Source of the DNA: Desulfuromonas sp. TF | Lineage (GTDB): Bacteria; Desulfobacterota; Desulfuromonadia; Desulfuromonadales; ATBO01 | DNA: 58,969 nt | Direction of reading: 5' to 3' | Assembly: GCF_000472285.1 (NCBI RefSeq) | Contig: NZ_KI421412.1 | Coordinates: forward strand, 435,381-494,349 | Shown: positions 23,138-32,107 of the stretch, piece after piece | Layout: every line of letters begins with the position of its first letter | How positions within the stretch are numbered: the first letter of the stretch is position 1 | The notes under the pieces: model-generated | Seen by the model: only the letters and a program-made list of their open reading frames with translations | What the model was told of the DNA's origin: nothing | Databases searched by the model: none | Translations under genes and position numbers: made by a program

Positions 23138-25957
23138 ATGGAAGTACTCGACATCCCACAGCTTTCGCGCCTCACGGCAAAAATCGGCAGTTACGGCAAG
23201 GAAAACCTGGAAGACATCCTCCATGTCCTGGTGGAGGCGGTGGCCCTGATTACCCGCCAGAACCGCTGCAGGGTCTATCTGGAGGACCTCACCAGCGGAA
23301 GTCTCACCTGCGCCGCCGTCAACGGTCTGCATGCCCGGGCCATCAGGGAGAAGACCTTCCCCATCAACTCCGCCGAGTTTCTGGTTTCCCGAGTGCACAT
23401 CAGCCAGGAGGAAGCCGAGGTGGAGGACGTGGCCACCTTCCATAGTCCCTACGCCCGGGAGCTGGCCGAGCGCTTCGCCATCAGGTCAAGCTGCCATCTT
23501 CCCCTCCTGCATCACGGCCGCTCGGTGGGGGTGCTGTGCGTGGACAGCGGCCGCAAGGGGCAGCTCCCCTCGGATGCCCAGCGTCAGGTGCTGAAAGGCT
23601 TTCTGGAAGAAGTCGTTCCTCTCATCGACCAGGCCCGCAAGTACCACCAGCAGATCGTCCTTGCCCGGCGGGTGGACGAGGCGAAGAAAAAGGCCGCCGC
23701 CTTCTACATGGTCAAGTCGGCGGTGCGCCTGATCGATAAGCTCGCCCTGGCGTCGGTGCTGGTTCCCTTTCATGCCTCCGAAACGGACGAGGAGGGGCTG
23801 CAGATCCTGGCCTCCTATTCCAAGGAGAAGGAGGCCAGGCATGTCTACGAAGACGATCGGATGATCAATCTCGGGCCCGGCACGTCCCTTCTGTCGCGCT
23901 ATATCAACAGCGCCGGGATCATCACCGACGAAACCCTGCTCTCCCCCCTCTATTTTCCCAAGCTTTCCTCGGAAACCCTGCAGAAGCGCTATCTTACCGA
24001 GGAGCTGGGGCTCAAGTCACTCTATGTGGTGCCGCGCTTCGAGCCGCGCACCAGGCGGGTGATCTGCCTGGTGAACTACTACACCCGGGAGGCGCACCGC
24101 TTCAGCGATTTCGAGAAAGGTCTCCTCGAGGCCCACGCCGAGATGGCCCAGCGGGTAATCCAGGAGATCGGCGGCGAGCACATGGAGATCCAGGTCCTGT
24201 CGGAAATCAGCGATCTCCTCCAGGAGCATTTCGAGGGGCTGCAACCCTTTCTGGTGCGGGTGCTGTCCAAGGCCACGGAACTCATCGGCGCGGACACAGG
24301 CAGTATCGCCCTGGTCCGGGAGCAGGAGGGGGAGCGCTGGCTGGTGGTGGAGGAGCCCGACGGCACGCTGGTCGGAGCCAAAAGCAAAGAGTGGCTGAAG
24401 AAGAACATACCACCCATCCGGGTTGGGGGGCGGGACCTGCCGCCGGAGGAGCGCAGCCTTACCGGCTATGTCGCGTCCACCGGACGTCCCTACGTAGTGG
24501 CCGACACTGCCGAGGAGAAGCGCACCAGCGGTCTCTACCGCGAGATCACCGAGGTGATCAAGAGCGAAATTGCCGTGCCGGTGGTCTTCGAGGACGAGGT
24601 CATCGCGGTCGTCTGCCTCGACAGCCTGCGCTCCTACCACTTCACCGACGAGCACAAGCGCATCCTCCTGATCATCGCCCGGATGATTTCCCGTCACCTG
24701 GCCGATCTGCAGCGGATCGAGAAGCTCACCTCCGAGGTCCACCGCCTGCGTTCGGACGTCGGCTACAAGGACCCGAAGATCTCTTCCTACAAGCTCGGCA
24801 ACATCATCGGCAACTCGCCCAAGGCCAACGAGGTCGTCGATTTCATCCAGCGGATCACCCCTCCCATTTCCAACCGTATCGCCTTGTGGAGCCGCACCAA
24901 CGCCCAGGCCGCCACGCTGGGACTTCCCTCTATCCTGATCACCGGCGAGACCGGCAGCGGCAAGGAGTTCATGTTCAACAACATCTTCTCCCGGCTCAAT
25001 GAGATGTACCAGGCCCGGATCGACCCCAAAGGCGAGCTGCCGGTGCAGAAGACCAACATTGCCGCCTACAGCGGAGAGCTCACCTATTCGGAGCTCTTCG
25101 GACACAAACGGGGGGCTTTCACCGGCGCCCACGCCGACCGCCGTGGAATTCTGGAGGAGGCCCACGGCGGAGTGGTATTTCTCGACGAGATCGGCGATGC
25201 CGACCCTCGCACCCAGGTGCAGCTGCTTCGCTTTCTCGACAACGGCGGTTTCGTGCGCCTGGGGGAAAACACCACCCGCTTCGCCCGGGTCCTGTTCATC
25301 GCCGCCACCAACAAGAATCTCAAACAGCTCATCTCCGAGGGGCGGTTCCGGGAAGATCTCTATCACCGTCTCTCCGAGCTGACCATTGAGGTCCCCTCCT
25401 TGAACCAGCGGCGCGAGGACATCCCGGATCTGGCCGTGCACTTTATCGGCAAGCTCTACCGGGTCTACAAGAAGCCGGAGGAGAGCGAAGTCGATACTCC
25501 TTCCCTCTCCCGGGGGGCCCAGACCCTGCTTTCCAGACATCACTACACCGGCAATATCCGAGAGCTGCGCAGCATCCTGCTGAGGGCCTTGTTCTTCCGC
25601 AAGGGGCGCGTCATCTCCGAAGAGGACATCCGGAAGGTGCTGGGAGCTTCCGAAGAAGGGGTGCCGGAAGGGGCCGCGGAGAGGCTGACAGGGCAGGTGG
25701 CGCAGGAGATCTTCGATTCGCTCCTGCGGGAGGAGAGCGATTTCTGGGGAGGGGTCTATGCTCCCTATTCGGAGAACCGCATCTCGCGTGACGTCGTGGC
25801 GGCGGTGGTGGAGCTGGCCCGCCGCGAGGGAGCGACCACCATGCCCAAGGTGGCCGCGCTGCTGTGCGCCTGCGATCCAAGGAGCGACGACCCTGAAGAG
25901 CGCAAGACCTTTTATCGGTTCAAGAACTTTCTATACAAGACGATCCGCATCAGCTGA
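23138..25957 (+). CDS. GAF-domain sigma-54 interaction AAA+ regulator, unusual C-terminus
   Basis: A large activator of 939 residues. The N-terminal 550 residues carry two or three GAF-type sensor domains (clear ones at about 18-170 and 370-540, a weaker one at about 200-345). An AAA+ sigma-54 domain follows (about 570-830): Walker A GETGSGKE, sigma-54 loop GAFTGA, Walker B VVFLDEIGD, and the NIREL segment. A stretch of about 25 residues precedes Walker A that is not usual in NtrC proteins. The C-terminus lacks a recognisable Fis-type helix-turn-helix and ends instead in a region of about 110 residues (VVELARREGATTMPKVAALL) that may be a different DNA-binding or control module. It stands alone behind its own promoter. 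Its targets are unknown. Confidence 0.85.
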   Translation: MEVLDIPQLSRLTAKIGSYGKENLEDILHVLVEAVALITRQNRCRVYLEDLTSGSLTCAAVNGLHARAIREKTFPINSAEFLVSRVHISQEEAEVEDVATFHSPYARELAERFAIRSSCHLPLLHHGRSVGVLCVDSGRKGQLPSDAQRQVLKGFLEEVVPLIDQARKYHQQIVLARRVDEAKKKAAAFYMVKSAVRLIDKLALASVLVPFHASETDEEGLQILASYSKEKEARHVYEDDRMINLGPGTSLLSRYINSAGIITDETLLSPLYFPKLSSETLQKRYLTEELGLKSLYVVPRFEPRTRRVICLVNYYTREAHRFSDFEKGLLEAHAEMAQRVIQEIGGEHMEIQVLSEISDLLQEHFEGLQPFLVRVLSKATELIGADTGSIALVREQEGERWLVVEEPDGTLVGAKSKEWLKKNIPPIRVGGRDLPPEERSLTGYVASTGRPYVVADTAEEKRTSGLYREITEVIKSEIAVPVVFEDEVIAVVCLDSLRSYHFTDEHKRILLIIARMISRHLADLQRIEKLTSEVHRLRSDVGYKDPKISSYKLGNIIGNSPKANEVVDFIQRITPPISNRIALWSRTNAQAATLGLPSILITGETGSGKEFMFNNIFSRLNEMYQARIDPKGELPVQKTNIAAYSGELTYSELFGHKRGAFTGAHADRRGILEEAHGGVVFLDEIGDADPRTQVQLLRFLDNGGFVRLGENTTRFARVLFIAATNKNLKQLISEGRFREDLYHRLSELTIEVPSLNQRREDIPDLAVHFIGKLYRVYKKPEESEVDTPSLSRGAQTLLSRHHYTGNIRELRSILLRALFFRKGRVISEEDIRKVLGASEEGVPEGAAERLTGQVAQEIFDSLLREESDFWGGVYAPYSENRISRDVVAAVVELARREGATTMPKVAALLCACDPRSDDPEERKTFYRFKNFLYKTIRIS

Positions 25958-25966
25958 CGCAATAGA

Positions 25967-26087
25967 GGGCTGATGAAAAGCGCCCATCTGCGGCGTTGTC
26001 CTTATCCTTCGTCAACGACGTACCTTCCGGTACGCCTTATGCCGAAGGATTTCGTCCGTCTTGCACCTGGGCACTTTTGATCAGCCC
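25967..26087. repeat. compound inverted-repeat element of about 121 bp
   Basis: The ends pair over 20 bases with two or three mismatches (25967-25986 with 26068-26087; GGGCTGAT and AAAAG arms). Inside are ATCCTTCG (26004-26011) with CGAAGGAT (26043-26050), and a central perfect CGTACC-TTCC-GGTACG hairpin (26019-26034). No open reading frame or transposase is inside. It lies between the regulator stop and the rplU promoter and looks like a mobile-type miniature element or structured repeat. Confidence 0.75.
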
Positions 26088-26125
26088 GGGAACCTGATTT
26101 TTCAAGATTTTCCCGATATTTTCGC

Positions 26126-26155
26126 TTGACAAGGGTGAAAAACTGCGCTTATATT
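26126..26155 (+). promoter_or_regulatory. sigma-70 promoter of rplU-rpmA
   Basis: TTGACA (26126-26131) and TATATT (26150-26155) with an 18-bp spacer, about 50 bases upstream of the rplU ATG. Confidence 0.7.
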
Positions 26156-26204
26156 GCGTCTTTCCATTTGGAAAAAGAAAATATTGAGAGCGAGGTGAAG
26201 TTGC

Positions 26205-26513
26205 ATGTACGCGGTGATCAAGACCGGAGGAAAACAGTATAAAGTGTCCGAGGGAGACCTGGTGAAGGTCGAAAAGCTTGAAGGCGCGGTGGGTGACACC
26301 ATCGAGCTTGGCGAGGTCCTCATGGTCGGCGGAGAAGAGGTTGCCATCGGAACACCTCTATTGCCTGGCGCGAAAGTCAAAGCGCAAATCGTGGAACAGG
26401 GCAAGGACAAGAAAGTCCTCGTTTTTCGTTCCAAGCGGCGCAAGGGCTTCCGCAAGACCTATGGACACCGTCAGACCATCACCCGCCTGAAGATTACAGG
26501 CATCGAGGCTTAA
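26205..26513 (+). CDS. rplU: 50S ribosomal protein L21
   Basis: Large-subunit protein of 102 residues that binds 23S rRNA. The start [14 protein letters not shown] and the C-terminal [14 protein letters not shown] with the final strand are diagnostic of L21, and the length is standard. AGCGAGGTGAAG precedes the ATG. It is followed after 12 bases by rpmA, the near-universal rplU-rpmA pair, which in turn is followed by obgE. Confidence 0.98.
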   Translation: MYAVIKTGGKQYKVSEGDLVKVEKLEGAVGDTIELGEVLMVGGEEVAIGTPLLPGAKVKAQIVEQGKDKKVLVFRSKRRKGFRKTYGHRQTITRLKITGIEA

Positions 26514-26525
26514 GGAGGCTTACCC

Positions 26526-26780
26526 ATGGCACACAAAAAAGGCGTCGGTAGCTCCCGGAACGGTCGCGACAGCGCTGGCAAGCGCCTGGGCGTCAAGCGT
26601 TTCGGTGGCCAGGCAGTAACCGCTGGTTCGATTCTGGTCCGTCAGCGGGGGACGACCATCCATCCCGGGACCAATGTCGGCTGCGGCAAGGATTATACTC
26701 TCTACTCCCTGATCGATGGAGTGGTAAAGTTCGAACGCAAGGGGAAGGACAAGAAGAAGGTGAGTGTTTACACCGCCTGA
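26526..26780 (+). CDS. rpmA: 50S ribosomal protein L27
   Basis: Large-subunit protein of 84 residues near the peptidyl-transferase centre. The N-terminus [16 protein letters not shown] and the central [19 protein letters not shown] segment are diagnostic. The start is directly MAHKK, with none of the extra N-terminal peptide seen in some Firmicutes. AAGGAGG precedes the ATG. A strong terminator follows at 26808. Confidence 0.98.
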   Translation: MAHKKGVGSSRNGRDSAGKRLGVKRFGGQAVTAGSILVRQRGTTIHPGTNVGCGKDYTLYSLIDGVVKFERKGKDKKKVSVYTA

Positions 26781-26807
26781 ATCGCCCCAGGAGAACTCCC
26801 CTGAATC

Positions 26808-26848
26808 AAAAAAGCCCGAGGTTCGCAGCCTGAACTTCGGGCTTTTTT
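26808..26848 (+). terminator. rho-independent terminator after rpmA
   Basis: AAAAAAGCCCGA (26808-26819) pairs with TCGGGCTTTTTT (26837-26848), with an extra short inner pairing GTTC/GAAC. Confidence 0.9.
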
Positions 26849-26864
26849 CTATGATAAAGTTGTT

Positions 26865-26954
26865 ATTGGTCCTTGGTCATTTGTCATTGGTAAAGGCAAA
26901 ATCGAAGCCCGAATCTAGAGGTTTTTACAAATGACAAAGGACAAATGACAAAGG
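26865..26954. repeat. imperfect long hairpin of TTTGTCATTTGTCCT-type degenerate repeats
   Basis: The left arm (26865-26894) is built from variants of GGTCATTTGTCCTT; the right arm (26928-26954) carries the complement (ACAAATGACAAAGGAC repeated). They frame a 35-base centre. It lies between the rpmA terminator and obgE and ends 12 bases before the obgE ATG, so it may also shape the obgE leader. Confidence 0.7.
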
Positions 26955-26966
26955 ACGGCTTTTAAG

Positions 26967-28004
26967 ATGAAATTCGTCGACGAAGTAAAGATCCATGTAA
27001 AGGCGGGTGACGGCGGCCGCGGCTGCCTCTCCTTCCGGCGCGAGAAGTTCATTCCCCTGGGCGGTCCGGACGGCGGGGACGGCGGCCACGGCGGCGACGT
27101 CTACCTGCGGGTCGAAAGCAACCTGACCACGCTGCTCGATTTCCGCTACCGGGTACACTACAAGGCGGAACGCGGCTCCCACGGCATGGGGAAGAACCGG
27201 CACGGCAAAAATGGCGCTCCCCTGGTCATTCAGGTTCCTCCCGGAACCCTTGTCTACGACCAGGAGACGGGCGAACTGCTGGCCGACCTTACCGAGCCTG
27301 ATCAGGAGGTCCTCCTGCTGAAAGGGGGGATGGGCGGAAGAGGGAATGCCCGATTCGCCACCAGTACCAACCGGGCGCCGCGTCATGTTCAGCCCGGCAC
27401 CCCCGGCGAGGAGCGCTGGCTGCGCATGGAGCTCAAGCTCCTGGCCGATGTCGGCCTGGTGGGGCTGCCGAACGCAGGCAAGTCCACCCTTATCTCCGCC
27501 GCCTCGGCGGCCCGCCCGAAGATCGCCGATTATCCCTTCACCACCTTGGTTCCCAATCTTGGCGTGGTGCGCTACGGCGGCTATAAAACCTTCGTCATGG
27601 CCGATATACCCGGCCTGATCGAGGGCGCCAGCGAGGGCCACGGACTTGGCACCCGCTTTCTCAAGCATGTGGAGCGCACCGACCTCTTCCTCCATCTGGT
27701 GGACCTCTCCTCCATGCAGGAGGGAGACCCGCTGCACAATTTCGAAACCATCAATAAAGAGCTGGAGCGCCACAATCCGCAGCTGCTGAAAAAAACGCAG
27801 ATCGTGGTTCTGACCAAAACAGACATCACCGAGGTCCGCGAAAGGATTGAAGGCGTTCTGCCGTTCTTCGAGGCCCGTGGGTATCGGGTGTTCCCCATCT
27901 CCGCCGTCACCGGCGACGGGGTGCCGGAGCTGGTGTCCGCCGTTGGAGGCGTGTTGGAAGCCCGGCGCCGCCTGCAGGCGGGTGAGGCGAACGACACGCC
28001 TTGA
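26967..28004 (+). CDS. obgE: Obg family GTPase (CgtA)
   Basis: GTPase of 345 residues that acts in late 50S assembly and stress control. It has the Gly-rich Obg fold (residues 1-158; [15 protein letters not shown] and [12 protein letters not shown]), then the G domain (about 159-330): G1 GLPNAGKST, switch with TTLVPNLG, G3 DIPGL and G4 TKTD. It ends soon after the G domain, so it lacks the longer C-terminal extensions of some homologs. The ATG follows a weak ribosome site next to the degenerate repeat. The stop codon overlaps the -35 element of the proB promoter. Confidence 0.97.
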   Translation: MKFVDEVKIHVKAGDGGRGCLSFRREKFIPLGGPDGGDGGHGGDVYLRVESNLTTLLDFRYRVHYKAERGSHGMGKNRHGKNGAPLVIQVPPGTLVYDQETGELLADLTEPDQEVLLLKGGMGGRGNARFATSTNRAPRHVQPGTPGEERWLRMELKLLADVGLVGLPNAGKSTLISAASAARPKIADYPFTTLVPNLGVVRYGGYKTFVMADIPGLIEGASEGHGLGTRFLKHVERTDLFLHLVDLSSMQEGDPLHNFETINKELERHNPQLLKKTQIVVLTKTDITEVRERIEGVLPFFEARGYRVFPISAVTGDGVPELVSAVGGVLEARRRLQAGEANDTP

Positions 28005-28030
28005 CAAGGGCCGGTTGAGAAGGGTAAGAT
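28001..28030 (+). promoter_or_regulatory. sigma-70 promoter of proB-proA, overlapping the obgE stop
   Basis: TTGACA (28001-28006) contains the obgE TGA; TAAGAT (28025-28030) follows after an 18-bp spacer. The start of transcription should be near 28037. Confidence 0.6.
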
Positions 28031-28032
28031 TG

Positions 28033-28058
28033 CGCGGAATTTCAAAGTAAATTCCGCG
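28033..28058 (+). promoter_or_regulatory. perfect inverted repeat at the proB transcription start
   Basis: CGCGGAATTT (28033-28042) and AAATTCCGCG (28049-28058) form a perfect 10-bp inverted repeat around a 6-base loop. It covers the predicted +1 and lies 22 bases before the proB ATG, so it could be an operator or an RNA hairpin. Confidence 0.5.
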
Positions 28059-28080
28059 ACTTCCATGAAAGTTTCGCTTT

Positions 28081-29202
28081 ATGCGCAAGATTCTTTTCTC
28101 TCACGTCCGGCGGGTGGTGGTCAAGATCGGCAGCGGGGTTGTCTCCAACCAGAACGGTCTGGACGTTCCCCGGATCGCATCACTTTCCCAGGATGTCTGC
28201 GCCCTGCTCGAACGGGGTTATGAGATCGTTCTGGTGTCTTCGGGAGCGGTGGCCGCCGGCAAGGGTGATCTGGGGATCGTCGGACGTCCTCCTTCCATCC
28301 CCTTGAAACAGGCTGCGGCCGCCATCGGCCAGAGTCGCCTGATGCGGGCCTACAAGGAGGGGTTTGTGGTTCGGGAGCGCAAAGTGGCCCAGGTCCTGCT
28401 CACCCGTGACGATCTGGCAAACCGCCGTCGCTATCTCAATGCCCGCAATACCCTGATGACCCTGCTGGAATACGGAATCACCCCCATCATCAACGAAAAT
28501 GATACCGTAGTGGTGGACGAGATTCGCTTCGGCGACAACGACAATCTCTCCGCCATGGTGACCAATCTGGCCGAGGCTAATCTTCTGGTCATCCTCTCCG
28601 ATGTGGACGGCCTCTTCGACAGCGACCCCACCCGGAACCCCGGTGCCCGGCTGATTCCGGAGGTCGAGCGCATCACCCCGGAAATCGAGGCGATGGCCGG
28701 AACCGCCGGAACAGCGCTGGGCACCGGCGGCATGGTCACCAAGATCAAGGCCGCCAAGCGGGCAGCCCTCTATGGCGTGGGTACGGTGGTCCTCAACGGC
28801 CGCACTCCCGGCGCTTTGACCCGCCTCTTCGACGGCGAGGACCTGGGAACCTATTTTCTTCCCGGAAACAATCGGATGGCCGCCAAAAAGCACTGGATCG
28901 CCTTCACCAAGAAGCCTCGGGGCAAGCTCTTCGTGGACGACGGGGCAAAGCGCGCCGTTTTGGACGGAGGCAAGAGCCTTCTGCCCTCTGGGATAAACGG
29001 AGTGGAGGGAGGCTTCGATCGGGGAGATGCGGTGCGCCTCTGCGATCAGAACGGGGTGGAATTCGCCAAGGGGGTCATCAATTACGCCTTGCCCGAGCTG
29101 CTGCGGATCATGGGTAAGAAAACCGGTGAAATCGAGAAGATTCTCGGTTACAAGTACGGGGACGAAGTGATTCATCGGGACAATCTCGTTCTAAAAAAAT
29201 AG
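28081..29202 (+). CDS. proB: glutamate 5-kinase
   Basis: Catalyses the first step of proline synthesis, phosphorylating glutamate with ATP. It has 373 residues: an amino-acid kinase domain (about 1-255; VVKIGSGVV, VSSGAVAAG, INENDTV, FGDNDNLSA, GTGGMVTKI) and a C-terminal PUA domain (about 278-365). Full-length, matching E. coli ProB. It is followed by proA after 98 bases, with a degenerate hairpin between them. No strong ribosome-binding site is seen before the ATG. Confidence 0.97.
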   Translation: MRKILFSHVRRVVVKIGSGVVSNQNGLDVPRIASLSQDVCALLERGYEIVLVSSGAVAAGKGDLGIVGRPPSIPLKQAAAAIGQSRLMRAYKEGFVVRERKVAQVLLTRDDLANRRRYLNARNTLMTLLEYGITPIINENDTVVVDEIRFGDNDNLSAMVTNLAEANLLVILSDVDGLFDSDPTRNPGARLIPEVERITPEIEAMAGTAGTALGTGGMVTKIKAAKRAALYGVGTVVLNGRTPGALTRLFDGEDLGTYFLPGNNRMAAKKHWIAFTKKPRGKLFVDDGAKRAVLDGGKSLLPSGINGVEGGFDRGDAVRLCDQNGVEFAKGVINYALPELLRIMGKKTGEIEKILGYKYGDEVIHRDNLVLKK

Positions 29203-29280
29203 GTCAAAGGATAAAGGTAAAAGGTTAAAGGACAACCGTTTTTTGTCCTTCCTTTTACCTTTAGCCTTGAACCTTTAACC
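29201..29280. repeat. imperfect long hairpin of AAAGGTAAAAGGTT-type degenerate repeats
   Basis: The left arm (about 29201-29235) is a run of 7-8 base variants of AGGTAAA; the right arm (about 29243-29280) is its near complement around a short T-rich loop (CCGTTTTT). It fills almost all of the proB-proA gap. It could weaken read-through from proB to proA. Confidence 0.75.
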
Positions 29281-29300
29281 TGCTTTTTTGGAGTTTATCG

Positions 29301-30557
29301 ATGAGCGTACGCGACGAAATGCGACAGCTGGCCCGGGAGGCGAAGGAGGCGGCGCGTATCATGGCCGGTCTCTCTTCCGGGGTCAAGAACGACCTTCTGC
29401 AGCACATGGCCGATGCCCTGGAAGCCGAGACAAAAGAGCTGATTTCGGCCAATGAAGCCGATCTGGCCGCCGCCCGGAAGCAAGGACTGCCGTCCGCCAT
29501 GATCGATCGCCTTGTGCTGGACGAGAAGCGGATCGGGGACATGGCGTCGGGACTGCGCGAAGTCGCCGAATTGCCTGATCCGGTGGGTGAAATCACAGGC
29601 ATGTGGCGACGCCCCAACGGCATTCAGGTCGGCAGGATGCGCATCCCTTTGGGGGTCATCGGCATCATCTACGAATCGCGCCCCAACGTCACCGCCGATG
29701 CCGCCGGTCTGTGCCTCAAAAGCGGTAATGCGGTCGTCCTGCGCGGCGGCTCGGAATCGATCCATTCCAACACCGCCATCGGCCGGATTCTCAAAAAAGA
29801 GCTCGAACGCATGGGCCTGCCGGCCGCCGCCCTGCAGGTGGTCTCTACGACCGCTCGTGAGGCTGTCAACGAACTGCTCAAGCTGGAGGAGGAGATCGAT
29901 CTGATCATTCCGCGCGGCGGCGAAGGACTGATCCGTTTCGTCAGCGAAAACTCCCGCATACCGGTGATCAAGCATTACAAGGGGGTCTGCCATACCTTCG
30001 TCGACGCCAGCGCCGATTTTGAAATGGCCGAAAAGATCTGCATCAACGCCAAAGTGCAGCGTCCCGGGGTGTGCAACGCCATGGAAACACTTCTCATCCA
30101 CAAGGACATCGCCGAGACCTTCATTCCCCGCATCGCCGAGATCATGCGCAAGAACGGCGTCGAGCTGCGTGGCTGCCCGATCACCCGGGAGTTCGCTCCA
30201 GAGGTCAGGACAGCGACCGAGGAGGACTGGGGGGCCGAGTTTCTCGACCTCATCCTGGCGGTCAAGGTGGTGGAGGATCTGGACGAGGCAGTGGGTCACA
30301 TCCAGCGCTACGGTTCACTGCACACCGAGGTGATCGTCACCCGGGACTACGCCAACTCCCAGCGCTTCCTGAAGGAAGTCAACTCGAGCGTGGTCATGGT
30401 CAACGCTTCGTCCCGTTTTTCCGATGGCAACCAGCTTGGGCTTGGGGCGGAAATCGGGATCTCAACCTCCAAGCTGCACTCCTTCGGCCCCATGGGATTG
30501 GAAGACCTGACCACCCGCAAGTTCGTGGTCTTCGGCGACGGACAGATAAGGCAGTGA
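29301..30557 (+). CDS. proA: gamma-glutamyl phosphate reductase
   Basis: NADPH-dependent reduction of glutamyl phosphate to the semialdehyde, second step of proline synthesis. It has 418 residues and belongs to the aldehyde dehydrogenase superfamily. Visible features: the P-loop-like [14 protein letters not shown] segment, [12 protein letters not shown], and the catalytic Cys in [14 protein letters not shown]. Full-length. The ATG at 29301 follows TTTTTGGAG. The neighbours are proB upstream and nadD downstream, the usual Geobacter order. Confidence 0.97.
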   Translation: MSVRDEMRQLAREAKEAARIMAGLSSGVKNDLLQHMADALEAETKELISANEADLAAARKQGLPSAMIDRLVLDEKRIGDMASGLREVAELPDPVGEITGMWRRPNGIQVGRMRIPLGVIGIIYESRPNVTADAAGLCLKSGNAVVLRGGSESIHSNTAIGRILKKELERMGLPAAALQVVSTTAREAVNELLKLEEEIDLIIPRGGEGLIRFVSENSRIPVIKHYKGVCHTFVDASADFEMAEKICINAKVQRPGVCNAMETLLIHKDIAETFIPRIAEIMRKNGVELRGCPITREFAPEVRTATEEDWGAEFLDLILAVKVVEDLDEAVGHIQRYGSLHTEVIVTRDYANSQRFLKEVNSSVVMVNASSRFSDGNQLGLGAEIGISTSKLHSFGPMGLEDLTTRKFVVFGDGQIRQ

Positions 30558-30582
30558 TGCTAGAGCATCTCCCCTCACGCTT

Positions 30583-31239
30583 ATGCGAATTGGAATTTTA
30601 GGCGGAACGTTCAATCCGATTCACCTCGCTCATCTGCGTATAGCCGAAGAGGTGCGCGAGGCGTGCTCCCTTGACCGGGTTCTCTTCATTCCTGCCGCCG
30701 ATCCGCCGCACAAACCCGTCGCCGAAGAGGTCCCTTTTGCCCAGCGCCTGGCCATGGTCGAAGCCGCCATCGCCGAGAATCCGGCTTTCGCCGCCTCCGA
30801 TCTCGAATCCCATCGAACGGGCAAGAGCTATTCCGTCCACACCCTTGAGATCCTGCGCCGTGACCAGCCGGATCAGGAACTCTTCTTCATCATTGGCATG
30901 GATTCCTTTCGCGATATCGGATCGTGGCGGGAATATCGCCGCCTTTTTCCTCTGGCGCATATCGTTGTCGCCGCCCGCCCGGGAATCTCCTCCGATGACC
31001 CTCAAGCCCTGCTCCCCGTTGCCATCCGGGGGGACTTCTGCTATGATGTGCAGTCAAAAACCTTGCTTCACCGCAGTGGCAACAGGGTGATTTTCCTGGA
31101 GGAGACCTTGCTGGATATTTCCTCCACCCGCATCCGCCGACTGGCGGCCGACGGCCGATCGATACGGTATCTGGTCACTCCCGCCGTCGAAGAGTATGTT
31201 TCCACCCACGGTCTCTATCGGGACCAGAAAAGGTTTTAA
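30583..31239 (+). CDS. nadD: nicotinate-nucleotide adenylyltransferase
   Basis: Adenylates nicotinate mononucleotide in NAD synthesis. The 218-residue protein starts with the nucleotidyltransferase motif GGTFNPIHLAHL (HxGH-like signature T/H-x-x-H) and has the C-terminal ISSTRIR motif that binds the phosphates. Normal length. It lies 25 bases after proA and 2 bases before rsfS, so the three downstream genes rsfS and rlmH are probably translated from the same message. Confidence 0.95.
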   Translation: MRIGILGGTFNPIHLAHLRIAEEVREACSLDRVLFIPAADPPHKPVAEEVPFAQRLAMVEAAIAENPAFAASDLESHRTGKSYSVHTLEILRRDQPDQELFFIIGMDSFRDIGSWREYRRLFPLAHIVVAARPGISSDDPQALLPVAIRGDFCYDVQSKTLLHRSGNRVIFLEETLLDISSTRIRRLAADGRSIRYLVTPAVEEYVSTHGLYRDQKRF

Positions 31240-31241
31240 TT

Positions 31242-31622
31242 TTGCATTCGAAAGAACGGGCTCTTTTCTGCGCCGCCTACGCCCTGGAAAAAAAGGCCTT
31301 CAATGTTCGCATTCTGGAAGTCACCGGCGTATCGACTCTCACAGACTATCTGTTGCTCGCCTCGGGCCGCTCCGACCGTCAGGTTCAGGCAGTGGCCGAA
31401 TCGATCCGGGCCGGACTGAAAAAGGAACACGCCACTGCCCCGCTGGCCATCGAGGGGATGAACGAGGGGCGCTGGGTCCTGATCGACTACGGGGATGTGA
31501 TGGTCCATGTCTTTCAGGAGCCGGTCCGTGAATTCTATGACCTGGACGGCCTCTGGAGCGAAGCGGCCGAAGTGCCTATCCCTGACGAATACCACTGGGA
31601 GAGAAAGGCCGAAGTCCGGTGA
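31242..31622 (+). CDS. rsfS: ribosomal silencing factor RsfS
   Basis: Binds L14 on the 50S subunit and blocks joining with the 30S under starvation. The 126-residue protein matches the family: VTGVSTLTDYLLLASGRSDRQ and the conserved EGMNEGRWVLIDYGDVMVHVF. The start is TTG at 31242, two bases after the nadD stop, and fits the family N-terminus. The stop overlaps the rlmH GTG. Confidence 0.95.
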   Translation: MHSKERALFCAAYALEKKAFNVRILEVTGVSTLTDYLLLASGRSDRQVQAVAESIRAGLKKEHATAPLAIEGMNEGRWVLIDYGDVMVHVFQEPVREFYDLDGLWSEAAEVPIPDEYHWERKAEVR

Positions 31623-32095
31623 AGTTGCGCCTGATCTGCGTCGGCAAGATCTCAGCCCCCTATCTGCAGGAAGGGGTCAATGAATATGTCGGCCGCATCA
31701 AGCGCTATCTTCCCCTGACTACAGTCGAACTCAAGGAAGAAAAGGGCGGCGGCAAGAACGTCGACCCCGCCTTCATCCGGGACAGGGAAGGGGAGCGGAT
31801 CATGGAGAAGATCCCGGCTGATTCCTTTGCCGTAGTTCTGGATGAGCGGGGAACTTCCCTCAATTCGCAAAAGCTTGCCGAACGGCTCGACCGGCACATG
31901 GTCCATGGAACGCGGGAGTTGATCCTGGTCCTTGGAGGGGCCTACGGGCTGAGTACGACCGTGAAGAAACGGGGGGACTTCCTGCTGTCCCTCTCCCCCT
32001 TGACCTTTACCCATCAGATGGCACGTCTCATTCTCCTGGAGCAGATTTACAGGGGTCTGACCATTCTACGGAACGAGCCGTACCACAATCGATAG
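31619..32095 (+). CDS. rlmH: 23S rRNA pseudouridine-1915 N3-methyltransferase
   Basis: SPOUT-class methyltransferase of 158 residues. Family marks include the N-terminal LRLICVGKI, the LDERGTSLNSQKLA segment, the knotted SAM site LVLGGAYGL and the C-terminal LLEQIYR-EPYH end. Normal length. The GTG start overlaps the rsfS stop by 4 bases, so the two genes are translationally coupled. Confidence 0.96.
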   Translation: MKLRLICVGKISAPYLQEGVNEYVGRIKRYLPLTTVELKEEKGGGKNVDPAFIRDREGERIMEKIPADSFAVVLDERGTSLNSQKLAERLDRHMVHGTRELILVLGGAYGLSTTVKKRGDFLLSLSPLTFTHQMARLILLEQIYRGLTILRNEPYHNR

Positions 32096-32107
32096 GAGCG
32101 GGAGTCT

